From positions 1 through 64,000 of the forward strand of contig NZ_AOCN01000015.1 in assembly GCF_000350525.1 (NCBI RefSeq): 64,000 bases of DNA, given 5' to 3'. The first letter of the stretch is position 1. The number at the start of each line of letters is the position of its first letter. The notes below the pieces were generated by a model. It worked only from the letters and a program-made list of their open reading frames with translations. It did not search any database and was not told the origin of the DNA. A program made the position numbers and the translations under genes. Shown one piece after another: positions 23,698 to 32,902 of this stretch. This DNA is from Leucobacter salsicius M1-8 (GTDB taxonomy: Bacteria > Actinomycetota > Actinomycetes > Actinomycetales > Microbacteriaceae).

Positions 23698-26043
23698 CTA
23701 TTCCGCTGAGCTTGACGACTCCTCAGTAGCGCCCGACTCATCGCCCTGGGATGACCCCTCAGCCGCGGCCTTCGCCGCATGCTTGCGCCGCTTCTTGAGA
23801 CTGCGGAAAATACCGGCGACAAACAATACGACCGCGCCCACGCCCAGCACCCACAGCCCCACGGTCTCCACCGTTGTGCTGATCGAGAGCTCGAGTGTGC
23901 CGGTAAACACGGTCGGATTGCCGCTCGTGGCGCTCACGGTCACCACGATGCCAGATACCCCCGACGTCACGCGGCTGTGCACCGGCACGAGCACGCGCTC
24001 ATTGCCCTCGGCGGCCACGCGCACGTCATCGAACACGCGCTCCTCCACGTCAATGGCGGCCGACACGGGCTCCGCCGTCACCTTCACGATCGCATCGAAC
24101 GGCAGCGAATTGTGCAGCTGCACGGGCACGCTCGTCGACACCCCCACGAGCTGCGTGTGCTCGGTGCTAATCACCTGCACGCCCTCGAGCAGCTCGGCAT
24201 CCCGGGCGCGATACTTCGTCGCGGCGGCGTCAAATCCCGCGTCGGCTGGCGCATACCGCGTCGCAAACAACTGCAGCAGCCGGGTGCGCTGATACCCGCT
24301 CAAATACTGGGGATGCTCGAGCACCGCCCCCACCTCGTTCACGGCCGCCTCGCGATTCGCCGCCGATCGCAACAGCGCGAGCCGATCCTCCAACGCCCCC
24401 GCGCCCTTCAGCGCGGCCGTGCCGGCCTCCTGATCGGACACGCGGGTAGCGCGCACAAAATCAAGCTCGGCAAGCGCGGCAAGTATCCGCTCCGGATCCT
24501 CCACATCAGCCACCACCGCGCGGTCGAGCCCGATCGCCACCCCGGGGCCGCCGGCCTGTGCGCGCACGGCGAGCTCGCCGGCCAGCTGCGCGAGGCCCGC
24601 GGCCTGGTCGGTGGCGGTGGTGCCCGCGAGTGCCTGGGACGCCGCCTGGCCGAGCCCTGCGTCGGTGACGACGACGGTGCCGTTCGGCAGGTCGGCGCGC
24701 GGGCCGCCCGAGTGCTTCACGTTGCCCGAGTCGAGCACGACCGCCGGAATGTTCGAGACCTTCAATAGGTCGATCGTGCCCTGGTCGACGTTGCCCTCGG
24801 CGGGCCAGGCGGCGACGTCGCCGTTCCACTTCAGCAGTTCGGTGAGGGTGGGTGGGGCCACCGTGGCCTCGGCACCCTCGGTGGCGTCCGCGGACGGCTT
24901 GGTATCGGGGGTGCCGTTAGCGCCGTCGGCATTCGCGTCGACGGCACCAGCGTCGGCTGAAGCGTCGGCTGAAGAGTCGGCCTGCGGGTCAGACGCAGAG
25001 TCAGTCGCGGACGCGCTTGATCCGGCGCCGTTCGCCGCACCTTCACCCGCGGGCGCCTCGAACTCTCCGAAGCGCGTGACGAACTCGAGGCTCGAGGGGC
25101 TCATGAGCGAGGTGAAGCCGAGCGCGGCCTGCGCGGCGACGTCGGCGTCACCAAACTGCAGCAGAAAGCTCGGGCTCGTGGTCGCCTCGAGGCGCGTGAG
25201 CAGGTCGCGCGCCGCCTCGGGAGCGTTTACGCCGTAGCTGCGAATGCCCGCGATGATGCGCGGATCGATCGCGAGCGTCGCCTTCGCGGCCTCGGCGCCG
25301 GTGAGCAGCCGGTCCCAGCCGGGCGTGAGCTCGCCGAGCTGCGCGCGCGTGGGCATGGTCTGCACATTCGCGGGCAGCACGAACGGCACGATCATACTCA
25401 GGGCGATCTTGTGCTCTCCGGATCCGCGCCACACGAGCGGGGTCGTCGCCGTGGCGGCGGGGGCGTCGGCACCCTCGGCCGTGTAGCTCGCACGCAACAC
25501 ATAGGTGCCGGGGGCGGTGGTGTTCGTGAACGGCAACTCGGCCGCGGTCACCTCGACGGAGGCGCGCTGCTCGCCGGGATCGATGACGGGTAGAGCGGGG
25601 GTGTCGCCATTGGCGGGTGCGTCGCCGGCGGTAGTGCCCGCTGCGGTTTGGTCAGGCATGTCAGCGGTGTCGGCCGGGCCGCCCGCCGCCTTCGTGGTGC
25701 CGAGCTCGCTCGTGGCGAGCTTTGAGTAGGTGAGGCCGTCGGGGCTATCGAGCGCGTCCACGCTCTTGACCGGGGCGACGCTGAGTTCGAGCAGCAGCTC
25801 CCCCGCCGCCAATTCGGTGTCGCTCGGGTTGCGCAGCAGGGCATCGACAGTGAGTGGACCGTTCGGGTCGGTGAGCACCGGCTCCCCCGGTGCCACGACG
25901 AGCGTCGGCTCCGGCGCGGGCTCGCTGGCAGCAGTGGTGTCGGTGGTGTCGGTGGTGTTCACCTTGGGCAGCGCGCCCCCCAATGCCAACGCGAGCGACA
26001 GCACGCCTGACGAAGCGGCAGCAATAAGGGAGCGAATGCGCAT
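23698..26043 (-). CDS. DUF6049-type large extracytoplasmic membrane protein
   Basis: 781 residues: an N-terminal signal (LIAAASSGVLSLALALGGAL), a long Ala-rich extracytoplasmic region with a low-complexity Asp/Ala/Ser insert at about residues 345-395, one C-terminal transmembrane span (VGLWVLGVGAVVLFVAGIF) and a basic then Ser/Glu-rich cytoplasmic tail. The position, divergent from the CCA-adding gene and on the trxB side, matches the Rv3909-type protein of mycobacteria. That protein normally precedes murJ, which is missing here: trxB begins 82 bp after this stop. The biochemical role is unknown; an envelope role is assumed from the neighbourhood in other genomes. Confidence 0.85.
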   Translation of the reverse strand: MRIRSLIAAASSGVLSLALALGGALPKVNTTDTTDTTAASEPAPEPTLVVAPGEPVLTDPNGPLTVDALLRNPSDTELAAGELLLELSVAPVKSVDALDSPDGLTYSKLATSELGTTKAAGGPADTADMPDQTAAGTTAGDAPANGDTPALPVIDPGEQRASVEVTAAELPFTNTTAPGTYVLRASYTAEGADAPAATATTPLVWRGSGEHKIALSMIVPFVLPANVQTMPTRAQLGELTPGWDRLLTGAEAAKATLAIDPRIIAGIRSYGVNAPEAARDLLTRLEATTSPSFLLQFGDADVAAQAALGFTSLMSPSSLEFVTRFGEFEAPAGEGAANGAGSSASATDSASDPQADSSADASADAGAVDANADGANGTPDTKPSADATEGAEATVAPPTLTELLKWNGDVAAWPAEGNVDQGTIDLLKVSNIPAVVLDSGNVKHSGGPRADLPNGTVVVTDAGLGQAASQALAGTTATDQAAGLAQLAGELAVRAQAGGPGVAIGLDRAVVADVEDPERILAALAELDFVRATRVSDQEAGTAALKGAGALEDRLALLRSAANREAAVNEVGAVLEHPQYLSGYQRTRLLQLFATRYAPADAGFDAAATKYRARDAELLEGVQVISTEHTQLVGVSTSVPVQLHNSLPFDAIVKVTAEPVSAAIDVEERVFDDVRVAAEGNERVLVPVHSRVTSGVSGIVVTVSATSGNPTVFTGTLELSISTTVETVGLWVLGVGAVVLFVAGIFRSLKKRRKHAAKAAAEGSSQGDESGATEESSSSAE

Positions 26044-26095
26044 GCATCAAGTGTAGGGAGCGTTCACCCCCAGGGCCCCCAGGTACGATTGACGG
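26044..26095. promoter_or_regulatory. Divergent leaderless promoters of DUF6049 gene and cca
   Basis: TACGAT (26084-26089) lies 6 nt before the cca ATG. TACACT on the minus strand (26050-26055) lies 6 nt before the DUF6049 ATG. Neither gene has a Shine-Dalgarno, so both messages are probably leaderless. Confidence 0.65.
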
Positions 26096-27571
26096 ATGCC
26101 ATCTGTCGCCGATTCCATGGTCGCGCTGCGCGAGATCGCCGCGGCCCCCGCCGTCGCCACCCTCGCCGAAGCCTTCGCCCGCGCCGGGCACGAGTTCGCC
26201 CTCGTCGGCGGCCCCGTGCGCGATGCAATGCTGGGCCGCCCGGTCACCGACCTCGACTTCACCACCTCGGCCAGACCCGAGGAGACGCGCGCCATCCTCG
26301 AGGCGCTCGGCGCGAAGATCTGGGATGTGGGCCGCGACTTCGGCACGATCGCCGCGCGCGTGCACAGCGAAACCGTCGAGATCACGACCTACCGGGCCGA
26401 GATCTACCGCGACGACTCCCGCAAGCCCGAGGTCACCTTCGGCGACACGATCGAGGGCGACCTCGTGCGCCGCGACTTCACGATCAACGCGCTCGCGCTG
26501 ATGCTGCCCGAGCTGAAGCTCGTCGACGTATCGGGCGGCGTCGAGGATCTGGTCGCGGGCAAGATCCGCACACCGGGAGCCCCCGAGGCGTCGTTCACCG
26601 ACGACCCGCTGCGCATGTTGCGCGCCGCCCGCTTCGCCGCGCAGCTCGGCTTCGAGGTCGTACCCGACACCCAAGAGGCCATGGTGCGCCTCGCCGACCG
26701 GCTCGACATTATCTCGGCCGAGCGCATTCGCGACGAGCTCGTGAAGCTGCTCAGCGCGAACGATCCGGTGCCCGGCATTCGGTTGCTCGTCGACACGGGC
26801 CTCGCCGAGCGGTTCCTCCCCGAGCTCACGGCGCTGCTCGAGACGCAAGACGATCACGGCCGCCACAAGGACGTCTACGAGCACAGCCTCACCGTGCTGC
26901 GTCAGGCGATCGAGCTGGAGAGCGTGCGCAAGACCGGCCCCGACGGCGACCCCGATATCGTGCTGCGCCTCGCTTCGCTGCTGCACGACATCGGCAAGCC
27001 CGCCACCCGCCGCTTCGAGCCCACCGGCGTCACCTTTCACCACCACGACGTCGTGGGTGCCAAGCTGGCGAGGAAGCGGCTGCGCGAGCTGCGCTTCGAC
27101 AACGACACCATCAAGCGGGTCGCCCGCCTCATCGAGCTGCACCTGCGCTTCTTTGGCTACAGCGACCAGTCCTGGACCGACTCGGCCGTGCGCCGCTACG
27201 TGCGCGACGCGGGCGGCGAGCTCGCCCAGCTGCACATCCTCACGCGCGCCGACGTCACGACCCGCAACCGCCGCAAGGCGGAGCGGCTCGAGCACGCCTA
27301 CGACGATGTCGAGCGCCGGATCGAGGAGCTTGCTGAGGCTGAGGAGCTTGCGGCGGTGCGCCCCGAGCTCGACGGCGAACAGATCATGGCGCTGCTCGGT
27401 GTGAAGCCGGGCCCCGTGATCGGCCGGGCCTACAAGTTCTTGCTCGAGCTACGCCTCGACGAGGGCCCCGTCGGTGAGGAGGCCGCGACCGAGCGGCTGC
27501 TCGCCTGGTGGAACGCGCAGCAGAACGAACAACAGACCCAGAACGCAGAAGGAACCCCGAGCGATGCCTAA
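26096..27571 (+). CDS. cca: CCA tRNA nucleotidyltransferase
   Basis: 491 residues. Class II polymerase-beta-like head: LVGGPVRDAMLGR, then DLDFTTSARPEE with the catalytic Asp pair. RNA-binding RRDFTINALAL and DDPLRMLRAARFAAQLGF are family signatures. A C-terminal HD domain (SLLHDIGKPATRRF, FHHHDVVGA) follows, usual in actinobacterial forms. It adds or repairs the 3' CCA of tRNAs. Its end overlaps the next gene by 8 nt. Confidence 0.96.
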   Translation: MPSVADSMVALREIAAAPAVATLAEAFARAGHEFALVGGPVRDAMLGRPVTDLDFTTSARPEETRAILEALGAKIWDVGRDFGTIAARVHSETVEITTYRAEIYRDDSRKPEVTFGDTIEGDLVRRDFTINALALMLPELKLVDVSGGVEDLVAGKIRTPGAPEASFTDDPLRMLRAARFAAQLGFEVVPDTQEAMVRLADRLDIISAERIRDELVKLLSANDPVPGIRLLVDTGLAERFLPELTALLETQDDHGRHKDVYEHSLTVLRQAIELESVRKTGPDGDPDIVLRLASLLHDIGKPATRRFEPTGVTFHHHDVVGAKLARKRLRELRFDNDTIKRVARLIELHLRFFGYSDQSWTDSAVRRYVRDAGGELAQLHILTRADVTTRNRRKAERLEHAYDDVERRIEELAEAEELAAVRPELDGEQIMALLGVKPGPVIGRAYKFLLELRLDEGPVGEEAATERLLAWWNAQQNEQQTQNAEGTPSDA

Positions 27572-28394
27572 CGAGACGCCCGACGCGACCCCCACCGACC
27601 TGACCGACGTTGCGAACTGGTTCGACGGCCGCGCCCGCGTGCTGTTCGTGCACGCCCACCCCGACGACGAGACGATCACCACGGGCGGCACCCTCGCCGC
27701 GCTCTCCGAGGCCGGCCGCGAGCCGCTGCTCGTCACGATGACCCGCGGCGAACGCGGCGAGGTCATGGCGGGGCCGCTGCAGGCGCTCGCCGCCCCCCAC
27801 GGCCTCGCGGTCGCCCGCCAGAACGAGCTGCGCACCGCGATCGGCATGCTCGGTCTCGGGCGCCACGTCTTCCTAGGCGTCGAGCCCGCACGCGCCGAAG
27901 GCCACCCGCCCACCATCTATGAGGACTCGGGCATGGCCTGGGGCGAAGACGGCCGCGCCACCGCGGGCCCCGACGCCGGCATCGACGCGCTCACGAGCGT
28001 GCCCGTCGTCGAGCCCCTCACCGACCTGCTCGCCGCCGCGCAGCAGTCGGGCGCGCAGGCCATCGTCAGCTACGACGACGGGGGCGGCTACGGCCACCCC
28101 GACCATGTCCTCTCCCACCGTCTCGCCCGCGCCGTCGCGCAGGCCCTCATGATCCCGTTCTGGGAAGTTACGACCGCAGAGGCCCAGGCCGCCGCGGGCG
28201 ATGATCCGGATCATGTTTACGAAGCACACGATGTCGCCCCGTGGCTCGATCGCAAGATCGCGGCCTTGCGCGCGCACGCCACCCAGGTCTTTGTCGATGG
28301 AGACGAGCTGGAGCACGTGGGCGGTCAGCGCGAGCCGATTCGCGCCGTGGAAGTATTTCGCCGAGTCGTGCCAGAAACCTTGCCCAATGAGTAG
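27564..28394 (+). CDS. PIG-L family deacetylase (MshB/LmbE-like)
   Basis: 276 residues from ATG 27564 (AGAAGGA about 9 nt upstream); the longer frame is antisense-like extension inside cca. The zinc motif HAHPDDE (about 29-35) and the second His motif GYGHPDHV identify the PIG-L/LmbE fold. MTRGERGEVM also matches. The family includes MshB, which deacetylates GlcNAc-inositol in mycothiol synthesis, and mycothiol conjugate amidase. An MshA-like gene lies at 55210, which supports a mycothiol role, but LmbE paralogues are common. Confidence 0.88.
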   Translation: MPNETPDATPTDLTDVANWFDGRARVLFVHAHPDDETITTGGTLAALSEAGREPLLVTMTRGERGEVMAGPLQALAAPHGLAVARQNELRTAIGMLGLGRHVFLGVEPARAEGHPPTIYEDSGMAWGEDGRATAGPDAGIDALTSVPVVEPLTDLLAAAQQSGAQAIVSYDDGGGYGHPDHVLSHRLARAVAQALMIPFWEVTTAEAQAAAGDDPDHVYEAHDVAPWLDRKIAALRAHATQVFVDGDELEHVGGQREPIRAVEVFRRVVPETLPNE

Positions 28395-28531
28395 GGCCCT
28401 GCCCATATCAGTGGTAAGCTAGTTAAGTTGTCTGTGCGTGGCTACCCTTGTCGCGCGTGGGCACGATGCAAATACACCCTCCTGTCACAGAAATCCTGTG
28501 GCCGTGAAGTCCGAAGGAGGTGGGTCAGTAC
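28395..28531 (+). promoter_or_regulatory. Leader of the rpsF operon
   Basis: 137 bp. A small hairpin CACAG-AAATC-CTGTG (28486-28500) followed by GCCG lies before the strong GGAGG (28516-28520). rpsF leaders in many bacteria bind S6:S18 through a stem with a conserved CCG; this could be one, but the match is by eye and weak. Confidence 0.35.
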
Positions 28532-28894
28532 ATGCATCCGTACGAACTCATGGTGATCCTCGATCCGGGTATCGACGAGCGTACCGTGGCTCCCAGCATG
28601 GAGAAGTTCCTCTCCGTCATCAGCAAGGCTGAAGGCGTAGTAGAGAACGTCGACATCTGGGGCAAGCGTCGCCTCGCATACGAGATCAAGAAGCAGACCG
28701 AGGGCATCTACGTTGTGGTGAACTTCACCGCTTCGCACGAAGCCACTGCAGAGCTCGATCGTCAGCTGGGCCTTTCCGAGGCCGTGCTGCGCACGAAGGT
28801 GCTCCGCACCGACGAGATCAACGCTCAGCGTGCCGCTCAGGCTAAGCGCGACGAAGCTAAGGCTGCTCGCGCAGCTGCTAAGGCTGGCGCGTAA
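28532..28894 (+). CDS. rpsF: 30S ribosomal protein S6
   Basis: 120 residues from ATG 28532, giving [23 protein letters not shown] at 28520 directly abuts GGAGG and is too close. The signature [19 protein letters not shown] is complete; the C-terminus is an Ala/Lys-rich tail. S6 binds 16S rRNA with S18, encoded two genes on. It heads the rpsF-ssb-rpsR-rplI operon. Confidence 0.96.
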   Translation: MHPYELMVILDPGIDERTVAPSMEKFLSVISKAEGVVENVDIWGKRRLAYEIKKQTEGIYVVVNFTASHEATAELDRQLGLSEAVLRTKVLRTDEINAQRAAQAKRDEAKAARAAAKAGA

Positions 28895-28897
28895 CCC

Positions 28898-29449
28898 ATG
28901 GCCGGAGAGCCGCTAGTCACAGTCGTCGGTAACCTCGTTGCCGATCCCGAGGCCCGCGTAAGCCAGGCCGGTAAGTCGTGGGTTACGTTCCGTATCGCCT
29001 CGACCCCGCGCGTGCGTGATCGCCAGTCGGGCGACTGGTCTGACGGCGAACCGCTGTGGCTCGGATGCCGCGCGTACGGCGAATACGCCGACAACATCGC
29101 GGCATCGCTCACGAAGGGTATGCGGGTAATTGTGCAGGGTCGTCTGACTCAGCGCAGCTACACCGACAACCAGGGGCAGCAGCGCACCTCACTCGACCTT
29201 GAGGTCGAAGAGGTGGGCCCGTCGCTTCGCTTTGCTACAGCACAGGTTTCACGCGGTCAAGCGCGTGGCCAGGTGGGTGGCTTTGGCGGCGGCGGAAGCG
29301 CGCAGCCCGCGGGTCAGCCGAGCTGGGGACAGCCGGCTGCCGCACCGCAGCAGCCTCAGACGCAGCAGGACAACCCCTGGACCAGTTCTGGTCAGGGTGG
29401 GTCGGGCGGCGGCTTTGGTGGCGGCTTCGACGACGAGCAGCCCTTCTAG
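28898..29449 (+). CDS. ssb: Single-stranded DNA-binding protein
   Basis: 183 residues. The N-terminal OB fold (about 1-110) includes [20 protein letters not shown] and [20 protein letters not shown] Gly/Gln-rich disordered linker follows and the acidic protein-interaction tip ends DDEQPF (canonical DDDIPF; the final Pro-Phe is kept). It coats ssDNA and recruits repair and replication proteins. It starts 3 nt after rpsF. The location between rpsF and rpsR marks the main replicative SSB. Confidence 0.97.
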   Translation: MAGEPLVTVVGNLVADPEARVSQAGKSWVTFRIASTPRVRDRQSGDWSDGEPLWLGCRAYGEYADNIAASLTKGMRVIVQGRLTQRSYTDNQGQQRTSLDLEVEEVGPSLRFATAQVSRGQARGQVGGFGGGGSAQPAGQPSWGQPAAAPQQPQTQQDNPWTSSGQGGSGGGFGGGFDDEQPF

Positions 29450-29511
29450 GGCGCGAGCTTCGATTTACTTCTTGTTCCGTTTCTCGGAACGCATCACGAA
29501 AAGAGACCACA

Positions 29512-29772
29512 ATGGCAGGCAAGTCCAGCGGCGCAGGCCGCAAGCCGGGTCGCGGTAAGAACGCAAAGACCGTCGCCCCCGCTAAGAAGCAGACCGTCGG
29601 CGTCATCGACTACAAGGATGTCGCGACGCTGCGGAAGTTCATCTCTGAGCGCGGCAAGATCCGCGCACGCCGGATCACCGGCGTGTCCGTTCAGGAGCAG
29701 CGACTGATCGCGAAGGCCGTGAAGAACGCCCGCGAGATGGCACTCCTCCCCTACGCCGGCTCCGGCCGCTAA
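29512..29772 (+). CDS. rpsR: 30S ribosomal protein S18
   Basis: 86 residues. The S18 core is [19 protein letters not shown] and [14 protein letters not shown], then [16 protein letters not shown]. The N-terminus is Lys/Gly-rich. There are no Cys residues, so it is the zinc-independent form. It is co-transcribed with ssb and rplI. Confidence 0.97.
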   Translation: MAGKSSGAGRKPGRGKNAKTVAPAKKQTVGVIDYKDVATLRKFISERGKIRARRITGVSVQEQRLIAKAVKNAREMALLPYAGSGR

Positions 29773-29792
29773 GCCGCGAAGGAGAGCACATC

Positions 29793-30242
29793 ATGGCGAA
29801 GGTAATTCTCACTCACGAGGTCGTTGGCCTCGGATCCGCCGGTGACGTCGTAGACGTCAAGACCGGTTACGCACGTAACTACCTGGTGCCCCAGGGCTAC
29901 GGTGTCCACTGGACCCGTGGCGGCGAGGCTCAGGTTGCGCAGCTGCGCGCAGCTCGCGACGCACGTGCACTCGCTTCGGTCGAGGACGCTCAGGCGCTCC
30001 GCGACAAGCTGCAGGCAAGCAAGGTTCGCCTGTTCGCTAAGACCGGCACCGGTGGACGCCTCTTCGGCTCCATCAAGGGCGCTGCAGTTGCTGCAGCTGT
30101 CGCTGAGGCCGGCATGGGCGAGATCGACAAGCGTAAGGTCGTGCTTCCCGCGATCAAGACGACCGGTGAGTACAAGGCTGTCGTGCACCTGCACGAGGGC
30201 GTTGACGCTCGCATCACGCTCCAGGTTATTGCCCAGCGCTAA
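29793..30242 (+). CDS. rplI: 50S ribosomal protein L9
   Basis: 149 residues. The N-terminal domain has [20 protein letters not shown] and [13 protein letters not shown], followed by the long helix ([18 protein letters not shown]) and the C-terminal rRNA-binding domain ([18 protein letters not shown]). AAGGAGA precedes the ATG. It is the last gene of the operon and is followed by a terminator. Confidence 0.97.
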   Translation: MAKVILTHEVVGLGSAGDVVDVKTGYARNYLVPQGYGVHWTRGGEAQVAQLRAARDARALASVEDAQALRDKLQASKVRLFAKTGTGGRLFGSIKGAAVAAAVAEAGMGEIDKRKVVLPAIKTTGEYKAVVHLHEGVDARITLQVIAQR

Positions 30243-30260
30243 AGCTTGGTAGTTGCCTTG

Positions 30261-30294
30261 CGGGGCGGTGGTTCCTCACGGAGCCGCCGCCCCG
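30261..30294 (+). terminator. Terminator of the rpsF-ssb-rpsR-rplI operon
   Basis: The stem CGGGGCGGTGGTTCC / GGAGCCGCCGCCCCG (two G-U pairs) has a short loop and is followed by TTTGCGTTTTCTT. Confidence 0.8.
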
Positions 30295-30727
30295 TTTGCG
30301 TTTTCTTGGACTGGTTTCTTGGACTGGTTTCTTGTGGCGGTTTTGGTGAATCGCGCGTAAATTGCGGGTGTCGCCGTATGCGCTTCCGGGCGTGGCGTCA
30401 ATCGAAAATTCGTACGAGTTCTCCACAGCGTGCCGCTGTAGGCTGAGACTCAACCCCGACCTGAAGGTTGAATAACTTTCCACCTGTGGAAAGTGTAAAG
30501 CCCAGGTCACGGGCCTCTTTGTGTTAACAGCATGGATTCCATCCACAGGTTATCCCCAGAGGTGTGGAGAAACTCCCGCACAAACTCGCGAGTTTTGCAC
30601 ATAGTTATCCACAGGTCAATTTGACCGATATTGCCCCCGTGTGCGCGGCCGCCTAGCGTGAACGCGAGGCGTAGTAGTTTCCCGGCGCTGGTCGCCTTAG
30701 TTTTTGCAGTAGTTAAGGAGTAGTCGC
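30295..30727 (+). promoter_or_regulatory. DnaA-box-rich region upstream of dnaB
   Basis: The gap contains no gene but has a cluster of DnaA-box-like 9-mers: TTCTCCACA (30419-30427), TTATCCCCA (30550-30558), TTCTCCACA on the minus strand (30563-30571), TTATCCACA, perfect (30605-30613), plus weaker CTTTCCACA (minus, 30485-30493) and CCATCCACA (30539-30547). CTTTCCAC-CT-GTGGAAAG (30476-30493) is a perfect palindrome. AAGGAG at 30715-30720 is the dnaB ribosome site. Possible roles are DnaA control of dnaB, DnaA titration, or an auxiliary origin element. Confidence 0.6.
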
Positions 30728-32107
30728 GTGTCGATTGCACACCTCGGTATCCCCGACGAGTTTGAGCAGGAGGGGTCGTCGCGCGGCTTTGAGCGCACGC
30801 CGCCCTACGACCTGCTCGCGGAGCAGAGCGCCCTTGGTGGCATGCTGCTGTCGAAGGACGCTGTGGCAGACGTCACGGGTATTCTCACCGGCGGCGACTT
30901 CTATGTGCCCAAGCACGAGGTGATCTACGAGGCGGTGCTGTCGCTCTACTCGCGCGGCGAGCCCACCGACGTCATCACCATCACCGATGAGCTGACGAAG
31001 CTCGGCGAGCTGCAGCGTGCCGGCGGCGTCGACTACTTGCACAGCGTCACGAGTATCGTGCCGACCGCCGCCAATGCCAGCTTCTACGCTGAGATCGTCG
31101 CCGAGAAGGCGCTGCTGCGTCGGCTTGTTGAGGCGGGCACCCGCATCGTGCAGATGGGCTACGCCGGCGAGGGTGAGGCGATTGACCTTGTCAACGTCGC
31201 GCAGTCCGAGATCTACGGCGTTACTGGTGAGTCGCAGGGCGAGGACTACGTGCCGCTCTCGCTCGCCGTCGACGCCGCCCTCGAAGAGATCAGCAAGGCC
31301 AGCAACTCCACCGGCGGCATGATGGGCGTGCCCACCGGCTTCACCGAGCTCGATGCCCTCACCAATGGTTTCGCTGGTGGCCAGATGATCATCATCGCGG
31401 CCCGACCCGCAATGGGTAAGTCGACGCTCGCGCTCGACGTGGCCCGCAACGCGTCGGTGCACGCCGACGCCCCCACCGTCTTCTTCTCACTCGAGATGGG
31501 CCGCGCCGAGATCGCAATGCGACTCCTGGCCGCCGAGGCTACGATCCCGATGCAGACGCTGCGTAAGGGCACCCTCGACAATCGCGACTTCCAGAAGCTC
31601 GCCGCCACGCAAGCGCGCATCGCCGAGAAGCCGCTCTTCATCGATGACAGCCCCAACCTGACGCTCGTGGAGATTCGTGCCAAGTGCCGCCGACTCAAGC
31701 AGCAGCACGGGCTGCGCATGGTCGTCATCGACTACCTGCAGCTGCTCTCGAGCGGCAAGAAGGTCGAGAGCCGTCAGCAAGAGGTCAGTGAGTTCTCGCG
31801 AGCCCTCAAGCTGCTCTCCAAAGAGCTCGACGTGCCCGTGATCGCGCTGTCACAGCTGAACCGTGCGTCGGAACAGCGTGCCGACAAGATGCCCGCGATC
31901 AGCGACCTGCGTGAGTCGGGTTCGCTGGAGCAGGACGCCGATATGGTGATCCTGCTGCACCGCGAGGCCGTGGGAGACCGCGACAGCCCGCGTGCGGGTG
32001 AGGCCGACTTCATCCTCGCGAAGCAGCGTAACGGCCCCACGGGCACCGTCACCGTTGCGTTCCAGGGCCACTACTCGCGCTTTGCTGACATGCCGAGCGG
32101 GGTGTAG
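30728..32107 (+). CDS. dnaB: Replicative DNA helicase DnaB
   Basis: 459 residues from GTG 30728 with AAGGAG 7 nt upstream. The N-terminal DnaG-interacting domain (PPYDLLAEQSALGGMLLSKDA) is followed by a RecA-like helicase core: Walker A ARPAMGKSTLALDVARNAS, Walker B VVIDYLQLLSS, and SQLNRASEQRADKMPAISDL. There is no intein, in contrast to several actinobacterial dnaB genes. It unwinds DNA at the replication fork. Confidence 0.98.
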   Translation: MSIAHLGIPDEFEQEGSSRGFERTPPYDLLAEQSALGGMLLSKDAVADVTGILTGGDFYVPKHEVIYEAVLSLYSRGEPTDVITITDELTKLGELQRAGGVDYLHSVTSIVPTAANASFYAEIVAEKALLRRLVEAGTRIVQMGYAGEGEAIDLVNVAQSEIYGVTGESQGEDYVPLSLAVDAALEEISKASNSTGGMMGVPTGFTELDALTNGFAGGQMIIIAARPAMGKSTLALDVARNASVHADAPTVFFSLEMGRAEIAMRLLAAEATIPMQTLRKGTLDNRDFQKLAATQARIAEKPLFIDDSPNLTLVEIRAKCRRLKQQHGLRMVVIDYLQLLSSGKKVESRQQEVSEFSRALKLLSKELDVPVIALSQLNRASEQRADKMPAISDLRESGSLEQDADMVILLHREAVGDRDSPRAGEADFILAKQRNGPTGTVTVAFQGHYSRFADMPSGV

Positions 32108-32240
32108 CGGAGGCTTCGCCCTGATCGCACGGCTGCCTTGCTGAGTGTCTTGCCGGGTGTCTTGTCGGGCGCCCCGCAGGGCACTCAGGCATGCCCAGAA
32201 CGGCGCGATAGACTGGTTGGGTTACTTCGAGGGGAGCACT

Positions 32241-32852
32241 ATGACTGCGGCAAACATGCAAGCGGCCGAAGCGGTGACCCCTCCCGTGCAGGTGTCCCGC
32301 GCCATTCGGTTGGTGCGCGTGATCGTGTTGATCGTCGCCGGTCTCGCGGTGGCATTCACGGCTCCCATGCACGAGCAGATCGGCTTTGACCAAACACTGC
32401 TGTGCATCTCGCTCGCCGGCCTCGGTATCGCCCACCTGCTGCATGCCTTGGCTGCACGTGGCCGCGGTGGTTCTCCGATCGCGCTCATGCTCGGCATCGT
32501 GGCGATCGCCGCCGCCGTGCTGGTTCCGCTGAGCGGCATGGCCTCGCCCGATCTCGGCGTCACCACGCTCGTCTCGATCACGCTGGCCGTATGGGCGCTC
32601 GTGAGCGGGCTGCTCGAGTTCATCTGTGCCTTCGTGCAGCCGGGCTCCCGTCAGGATGCGCTGCTGCTCGGCGCACTGGGCGTGCTGCTGTCCATGCTGA
32701 TCCTCGTGTTCCGCAATGATCCGGTCGCCGTGATTGGCTTCTTCGGGGCATACGCGGTGCTCGCAGGTGTCTTCCTCGGCATCTCAGCGTTCGACAACCG
32801 CGCTGCCGGTGCTGCTGCCGCTGTCACGGCCGCGAACGCCCAGCCGCAGTAA
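32241..32852 (+). CDS. HdeD/DUF308-like membrane protein
   Basis: 203 residues from ATG 32241 (GAGGGGAG 4-5 nt upstream). Six hydrophobic segments occur in pairs, e.g. VIVLIVAGLAVAFTAP, GIVAIAAAVLVPLSGM and GFFGAYAVLAGVFLGISAF, fitting the HdeD/DUF308 repeat pattern. HdeD is linked to acid stress in enterobacteria; in actinobacteria the function is unknown. It stands alone after dnaB. Confidence 0.75.
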   Translation: MTAANMQAAEAVTPPVQVSRAIRLVRVIVLIVAGLAVAFTAPMHEQIGFDQTLLCISLAGLGIAHLLHALAARGRGGSPIALMLGIVAIAAAVLVPLSGMASPDLGVTTLVSITLAVWALVSGLLEFICAFVQPGSRQDALLLGALGVLLSMLILVFRNDPVAVIGFFGAYAVLAGVFLGISAFDNRAAGAAAAVTAANAQPQ

Positions 32853-32902
32853 CCGCTGCCACACTCTTCGCTCGTATTTCCAAGCTCTAACGAAAGCACA
32901 CG

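Noticed and set aside
24830-25030. Tandem repeats in the DUF6049 gene as a CRISPR-like array
   Set aside because: These are imperfect Ala/Asp/Ser codon repeats within a linker, with no spacer structure.
24611-25237. Long open frames antisense to the DUF6049 gene, and similar ones opposite cca, purB and iolD
   Set aside because: They are shadows produced by high GC and codon bias, with low-complexity Arg/Ser/Ala-rich translations and no motifs.
28486-28500. Firm call of an S6:S18-binding leader RNA
   Set aside because: Only a short hairpin and a nearby CCG are seen; the full conserved structure could not be drawn, so it is kept as a low-confidence leader feature.
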